Assembly: GCA_014859215.1 (NCBI GenBank)
Contig: JACUUS010000088.1
Coordinates: 1-9,338 of the forward strand
From: Dehalococcoidia bacterium
Lineage (GTDB): Bacteria; Chloroflexota; Dehalococcoidia; SZUA-161
Direction: 5' to 3'
Length of the DNA: 9,338 bases
Position 1 is the stretch's first letter. The number at the start of each line of letters is the position of its first letter. This document shows, in pieces, positions 5,511-9,338 of the stretch. The notes below the pieces were generated by a model, which searched no databases, was not told the DNA's origin, and saw only the letters and a program-made list of their open reading frames with translations. The position numbers and the translations under genes are program-made.

Positions 5511-7244
5511 GTGAATAACCTCGAGCAAGAATACAACGAGTGGCGGGGAAAGGTCCTGAAACCGTGCGTCGAGAAGTACGGCCTCGAGGAAAGCCCGACA
5601 CGTTTCTACACGCCCCTCGACCTCGGGGAATTCAACTTCAGTGAGAAAGTGGGATTTCCCGGGCAATACCCGTTTACCGCGGGTGAGGAGCCGTTCGCCT
5701 ACTGGAGGGCTCATGCCAGAACCGCCGCCAAAATCGGGTTCCGTCCGGACTGGGGCGGCGGAGGCGGCGTAGGTAAGTACGGTGGTTTTGGCACGGCGGA
5801 AGATTACCGTGATTATCTGAAGCTCATGCACTCCATGGGCAGGACAGGCGGCCCGAATATGGCCTTTGACCTCGCCACCCAGTGCGGGTACGATTCGGAC
5901 AGCCCGCAGGCCGAGGGTGAGGTCGGCCGTGTGGGAGTCGCTATAGACACCCTGCGGGATTTCGAAGTCATCTATGAGCCGTATGTGGGCGATCTTGATA
6001 TAGACCGGGTGCCGTCGAATTTCACGATCAATGCGCCTGCCGCGGTGATAATCGCCATGTATATTGCCCTGGCCGAAAAACGCGGAGTTCCCCTGAACAA
6101 ACTCCGCGGAACTCCACAAAACGATATACTCAAGGAATTCATCAGCCGCGGCACCTATATTTATCCGCCGCGCCCTTCCCTTAGACTCTTCCGCGATACG
6201 CTGGTCTTCTGCACCGAGCATCTTCCGTCAATGAATATCACAAGCATCGGCGGTTACCACATCCGGGAAGCCGGAGCCACGCGCGAGCAGGACCTCGGTT
6301 TCAGCATGGCGATCGGGGCCGCTTACGTCCAGACAGGCATAGATGCGGGACTCGACATCGATTCATTTGCTCCCCGTTTCACGTTCAACGCATTCGGCGG
6401 GAGCATGGAGCTCTACAAAGAGATCGCTCTCCAGCGGGCGGCCAGGCGCATGTGGGCGCGGATGCTAAAGGAACGTTTCGGCGCCACAAAGAAGAAGAGC
6501 ATGATCATCCGGCAGCCGATAACAGCGCATATCGGGTGCAGCAGCACCACTCTCCAGAGACCGCTCAACAATTTTGCAAGGGCTGTAGTGGGGGGCATCG
6601 CGGCGGGCATGTGCGGCGGTCTGCCGGGAGTCTACCCGCCCTTCGACGAGCCGCTCGGCCTGGGACACTCCATTGAGGCTGTGCAGCTCCAGATGGACGC
6701 CAGCCGCATGCTGATCTATGAAACAAAGATCACCGAGGTCAACGACCCCTGGGCCGGATCCTACTTCATGGAGTCGCTTACCGACGAGATCGAACGCGGA
6801 GCCCTGGCCGAAATGGAGGCGATTGAAAAAATGGGCGGCACAGTGGCGGCCATCGAGAACGGGTACATGTCCGCGGCGATCGCACGCAGCGCCTACGAGC
6901 GGCAGAAGAAGATCGAGAACCAGGAGGAGTTCGTGGTCGGGGTTAACTGCTGTACCGGCCCGAATGAGCTCGAGGTCACCATAAACAGGACCGTCGAAGA
7001 CCCATACGACCCTGAACTTAAGCGGACAGCGGAGGAGCGTCAGAAGCAGGTACTGGCCCGTGTCAAGCGAGAACGCGATAATGAAGCGGTCAAGAAGGCG
7101 CTTTCCTCGCTGGGCAGGAACGCAGGAGATGAAGGGGCAAACCTGATGCCGGATATCATCGACTGCGTGAAGCACTACGCTACCCTGCAGGAAATCTGCG
7201 ACGTACTGCGGGAGGTGTTCGGCGAAGCGGAACCGCAGGTCTGA
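5511..7244 (+). CDS. Acyl-CoA mutase large subunit, divergent methylmalonyl-CoA mutase family
   Basis: 577 residues forming the substrate-binding TIM barrel of an adenosylcobalamin-dependent acyl-CoA mutase, without its own B12 domain. The GTG start follows GGGGAG by 5 nt. The family core is clear: AFDLATQCGYDSD (118-130), NDILKEFISRGTYIYPP, SIGGYHIREAGAT, NDPWAGSYF and LMPDIIDCVKHYATLQEIC near the end. By alignment from memory, three pocket residues of methylmalonyl-CoA mutase are kept: Tyr90 (Tyr89), Arg213 (Arg207) and His250 (His244). This suggests a substrate with a carboxylate, unlike isobutyryl- or 2-hydroxyisobutyryl-CoA mutases, where Tyr and Arg are replaced. Elsewhere it departs from the family. 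The stretch before Tyr90 is DWGGGGGVGK instead of an RPWTIRQ-like sequence. The HxQTxG motif becomes RQPITAHIGCSS (334-345). The HTNSxDEA motif becomes VYPPFDEP (374-381). It could be a methylmalonyl-CoA mutase, but an enzyme for a larger alkyl- or aryl-substituted succinyl/malonyl-CoA is more attractive. Confidence 0.93.
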   Translation: MNNLEQEYNEWRGKVLKPCVEKYGLEESPTRFYTPLDLGEFNFSEKVGFPGQYPFTAGEEPFAYWRAHARTAAKIGFRPDWGGGGGVGKYGGFGTAEDYRDYLKLMHSMGRTGGPNMAFDLATQCGYDSDSPQAEGEVGRVGVAIDTLRDFEVIYEPYVGDLDIDRVPSNFTINAPAAVIIAMYIALAEKRGVPLNKLRGTPQNDILKEFISRGTYIYPPRPSLRLFRDTLVFCTEHLPSMNITSIGGYHIREAGATREQDLGFSMAIGAAYVQTGIDAGLDIDSFAPRFTFNAFGGSMELYKEIALQRAARRMWARMLKERFGATKKKSMIIRQPITAHIGCSSTTLQRPLNNFARAVVGGIAAGMCGGLPGVYPPFDEPLGLGHSIEAVQLQMDASRMLIYETKITEVNDPWAGSYFMESLTDEIERGALAEMEAIEKMGGTVAAIENGYMSAAIARSAYERQKKIENQEEFVVGVNCCTGPNELEVTINRTVEDPYDPELKRTAEERQKQVLARVKRERDNEAVKKALSSLGRNAGDEGANLMPDIIDCVKHYATLQEICDVLREVFGEAEPQV

Positions 7245-7353
7245 AGAACCGAGCACAACTTCATAAGTGAGCTTCCCGCGTCTTCCGGCATGCATCAACC
7301 GGAGGCCGGGATGAGCAGCCTCCAGGTCGGAGAACACCAGCAGGAGTGTTGCC

Positions 7354-8694
7354 ATGGCGGAAAACGCACAGGGGCTGACCCGGACCCTCTCTGATTTCAT
7401 CGTGTCCTTTGAAGCGGGGAAGATTCCACCGGAAGCCTTCGAACATGCCCGGGTCGCGTTCCTGGACTGGGTAGCTGTGACAATGGCGGGCAAGGACGAT
7501 CCCCTGGTCCACAAGCTGATCCGGTACGCGGACATTATGGGAGGCAACAGCCAGTCGACAATAATCGGGCATAAGATCAAGAAGAGCGTCGCACAGGCCG
7601 CCCTGATAAACGGCTCCGCCTCTCATGCCCTTGATTACGACGATACTCTGGCCCTGTTCTTCGGCCATCCCTCGGTGACGCTGTTCCCCGCACTGCTGGC
7701 CCTCTCCGAGTGGAAAGAGAAGAGCGGAAGGGATTTCCTGACCGCTTATCTTGTGGGACTTCAGGCCGGGACCACAATCGGAGCGTCAGCCGGCTTCGAA
7801 CACTACATGGTCGGATGGCACGCGACAGCCACGATCGGCCACCTGGCCTCCGCCGCGGGGTGTGCCAGGTTGCTGGGACTGGACCGCCCGCAGGTATCTC
7901 ACGCGCTCGGAATAGCGGGCACGCAGGCTTCCGGGTTGAAGCGGGTATTCGGGACAATGTGTAAACCGTTCCACGCTGGAATGGCTTCCGAAGCCGGACT
8001 GATGGCCGCTGTGCTTGCCGGTGATGGATTCACCAGCGCCGAGGACATCCTGGAAGGGCCTCACGGCTTCTTCGCCGCGCTTAAGGGCGCTGAACAAAAG
8101 GAGATGGTCGGGCGTCTCGGGGTCAGGTGGGAGGTTGAAGACCTGGCCCAGAAGTATCACGCCTCGTGTCACGCGACGCATTCCCCGCTGGAAGCTGTAT
8201 GGGGGATTGTCAGGGAGAAAGGCATAGCTCTCGACGATATCAAGTCTATTACCGTGCATTCTTCCCAGCTGGCCCTGGATGCGGCGGGCAAGATGCATCC
8301 AGGCACGGGGCTTGAGGGCAAATTCAGCATCCCCTACTGCGTGGCTAACGCATTGCTGAGGGGCGTGACAGGCATGGAAGCCTTCACAGACGAGAAGGTG
8401 AATGACCCGGCTGTAAAGGCGCTGATGGACAAAGTCAAGGTCGTGCTGGACCCTGAGATCAAGGCGCTTGAATCCAGAGTGGAGGTAGAGGTTTCCGACG
8501 GGGCTGTATACAGCGGCTTTTCGGATATCCTCCAGGAGATTCCGCCCCTGAATGTGAAACGGGAACGGATCGCGTCGAAGGCAATGGATTTGTGCGTTCC
8601 CGTGCTTGGCAGCGAAGGGGCGAAGAGAGTGGTTGACCAGGTGATGGACCTCGAAAGAATTCCGGACATGCGGAGATTCGCGGAATCACTCTAG
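7354..8694 (+). CDS. MmgE/PrpD family protein (2-methylcitrate dehydratase / cis-aconitate decarboxylase superfamily)
   Basis: 446 residues, normal for the family, starting at an ATG 7 nt after AGGAG. Members dehydrate 2-methylcitrate, decarboxylate cis-aconitate or isomerise related polycarboxylates. The active-site set known from cis-aconitate decarboxylase is visible: ALDYDDT (92-98), His105 in GHPS, His156 in GWHATATIG, Lys204 in KPFHAG, the histidines of YHASCHATHSPLEA (His269, 273, 276) and Tyr328 in IPYCVANAL. The large helical domain makes up the N-terminal half and the tail (after about 400), and the smaller lid domain roughly 265-400. It should be catalytically competent and cytosolic. 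It follows the mutase gene by 109 nt, a gap with only a weak TCCGG/CCGGA repeat and no terminator, so it is probably in the same operon. No methylcitrate synthase or lyase gene is nearby, which speaks against a plain methylcitrate cycle. The substrate is unknown. Confidence 0.92.
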   Translation: MAENAQGLTRTLSDFIVSFEAGKIPPEAFEHARVAFLDWVAVTMAGKDDPLVHKLIRYADIMGGNSQSTIIGHKIKKSVAQAALINGSASHALDYDDTLALFFGHPSVTLFPALLALSEWKEKSGRDFLTAYLVGLQAGTTIGASAGFEHYMVGWHATATIGHLASAAGCARLLGLDRPQVSHALGIAGTQASGLKRVFGTMCKPFHAGMASEAGLMAAVLAGDGFTSAEDILEGPHGFFAALKGAEQKEMVGRLGVRWEVEDLAQKYHASCHATHSPLEAVWGIVREKGIALDDIKSITVHSSQLALDAAGKMHPGTGLEGKFSIPYCVANALLRGVTGMEAFTDEKVNDPAVKALMDKVKVVLDPEIKALESRVEVEVSDGAVYSGFSDILQEIPPLNVKRERIASKAMDLCVPVLGSEGAKRVVDQVMDLERIPDMRRFAESL

Positions 8695-8746
8695 TTATTT
8701 GTTCCGGCCCCGCCTCCGGCGGCGGCTGAGCGACGTTGAAATCTGC

Positions 8747-8752
8747 GGGAGG
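8747..8752 (+). promoter_or_regulatory. Ribosome binding site fixing the activase start
   Basis: GGGAGG lies 6 nt before the ATG at 8759. The frame is open back to a TTG at 8699, but the extra residues are Arg-rich, unlike the family, and have no such site, so the ATG is chosen. Confidence 0.75.
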
Positions 8753-8758
8753 CGCCTC

Positions 8759-9337
8759 ATGGAGGAGCAGGTACTTGTAACCAATATCCAGCGATTCGCC
8801 GTAAACGACGGTCCGGGTTTTCGTACCAACGTATTCCTTAAGGGCTGTCCTCTCAGGTGCACCTGGTGCCACAATCCCGAGACTATCGCTGCATACCCCG
8901 AGCTATACTGGAAGAAGAGGCTTTGCGTGCAGTGTGGCGCCTGCATGGAAGCATGCCCGAGGGACGCGATAAATGCACCGATACCCCCTGAGGAGTCCCA
9001 GCGGGAAGAGTCCACGTATTTCAAGATTGTGCGCGAGCGCTGTGACCTGTGTATGAGGTGTGTCGAAGCATGCCGGCACGATGCACTTGAAATCGTCGGT
9101 AAGCCCATGACGGTAGAAGAGATTCTGGACGAAGTTGAACGGGACACCCCGTTTTATAGCAACTCGGGCGGGGGCATGACCCTGAGTGGGGGGGAACCGG
9201 CCCTCCATGCGCGGTTCGCCTCCGACCTGCTCGAACAGGCACGCAAGCGGGGACTGCACAATTGCCTCGACACTTGCGGGCACTGCAGCTGGGAAGTCCT
9301 GCAGCGTCTGCTCGAGAACACGGATATTGTGCTTTAA
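8759..9337 (+). CDS. Glycyl-radical-enzyme activating enzyme (radical SAM), truncated by a stop at the window edge
   Basis: 192 residues, then TAA at 9335-9337; relatives have about 300. It should use S-adenosylmethionine and an iron-sulfur cluster to make the glycyl radical of a partner enzyme. The N-terminus (VTNIQRFAVNDGPGFRTNVFLKGC) is typical. The radical-SAM cluster motif CxxxCxxC is Cys30, Cys34, Cys37. Two ferredoxin-type CxxCxxCxxxC motifs follow at Cys56/59/62/66 and Cys95/98/101/105, the insert that separates this class from pyruvate formate-lyase activase. GGGMTLSGGEP (137-147) binds the methionine part of SAM. The frame stops after NTDIVL, just where relatives continue with a YDxK-like strand, so about 100 residues of the barrel are missing. 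This may be a mutation, or a base error near a contig end. The partner glycyl radical enzyme is not in the window; it probably lies downstream. The gene follows the MmgE/PrpD gene by 64 nt and belongs to the same operon. Confidence 0.9.
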   Translation: MEEQVLVTNIQRFAVNDGPGFRTNVFLKGCPLRCTWCHNPETIAAYPELYWKKRLCVQCGACMEACPRDAINAPIPPEESQREESTYFKIVRERCDLCMRCVEACRHDALEIVGKPMTVEEILDEVERDTPFYSNSGGGMTLSGGEPALHARFASDLLEQARKRGLHNCLDTCGHCSWEVLQRLLENTDIVL

Positions 9338-9338
9338 G

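Noticed and set aside
4823..5536. N-terminal extension of the GntR frame (about 238 extra codons)
   Set aside because: It runs antisense to the mutase small-subunit gene and across both promoters and the operators. The GTG at 4822 has a good ribosome binding site and gives the normal GntR length.
5457..6221. Minus-strand open frame of 254 codons
   Set aside because: Antisense to the N-terminal half of the well-supported mutase large subunit; no recognisable domain.
5511..7244. Assignment as 2-hydroxyisobutyryl- or isobutyryl-CoA mutase because the subunits are split
   Set aside because: Those enzymes replace the key Tyr and Arg (for example with Ile or Phe, and Gln), whereas Tyr90 and Arg213 are present here.
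7311..7394. 27-codon frame starting ATGAGCAGC after GGAGG
   Set aside because: It overlaps the start of the MmgE/PrpD gene out of frame and ends inside it; the translation has no features. At most it could be a leader peptide, which I cannot support.
6465..7580. Long minus-strand open frame of 371 codons
   Set aside because: It is the antisense shadow of the mutase large subunit and the start of the MmgE/PrpD gene in GC-rich DNA. The translation shows no family resemblance and there is no ribosome binding site of note.
8710..8722. CCGCC/GGCGG hairpin between the MmgE/PrpD and activase genes as a terminator
   Set aside because: The stem is only 5 bp with a 3-nt loop and has no T-run. The genes on both sides look like one operon.

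Overview
The window looks like part of the chromosome of an anaerobic bacterium of the Chloroflexota (Dehalococcoidia-like) type. This is inferred from gene content, not from a marker gene. The evidence is an ECF sigma factor followed by a DUF5667-type membrane protein and a Thr/Pro-linker lipoprotein, strong Shine-Dalgarno sites, fairly high GC, and an oxygen-sensitive set of enzymes (B12 mutase, glycyl-radical-enzyme activase). No RNA genes, CRISPR arrays, insertion sequences or phage genes were seen.

Layout. Bases 1-2391, minus strand: a three-gene cassette of ECF sigma factor, single-pass DUF5667/DUF4382 protein and lipoprotein. The first two genes overlap, the third follows after 2 nt, and the last runs off the left edge. 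Bases 2392-2758: a non-coding stretch with inverted repeats, acting as leader and promoter region for the sigma gene. Bases 2759-4000, minus: an acyl-CoA dehydrogenase. Bases 4107-4822, minus: a GntR/FadR-type regulator with a strong terminator hairpin right after its stop. Bases 4823-5080: a divergent control region with two good sigma-70 promoters, both of whose -35 boxes lie inside copies of a GTnnAC operator-like motif. Bases 5081-9337, plus: an operon of a small B12-binding mutase subunit, a large acyl-CoA mutase subunit, an MmgE/PrpD-family protein and a glycyl-radical-enzyme activase. The activase ends in a stop codon at the right edge, only about two thirds of the way through the normal protein.

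How the parts fit. The divergent regulator probably represses both itself and the mutase operon, with an acyl-CoA or organic acid as the likely signal. The operon pairs a two-subunit adenosylcobalamin mutase with a radical-SAM activase, whose glycyl radical enzyme should lie just past the right edge. One known precedent is fumarate-addition degradation of alkanes, in which an alkylsuccinyl-CoA is rearranged by a B12 mutase to an alkylmalonyl-CoA and then oxidised by acyl-CoA dehydrogenases. The mutase keeps the Tyr/Arg/His pocket of methylmalonyl-CoA mutase but has rewritten neighbouring motifs, so it may use an unusual dicarboxylic acyl-CoA. The substrate is not known from this sequence, and the pathway assignment is a hypothesis.
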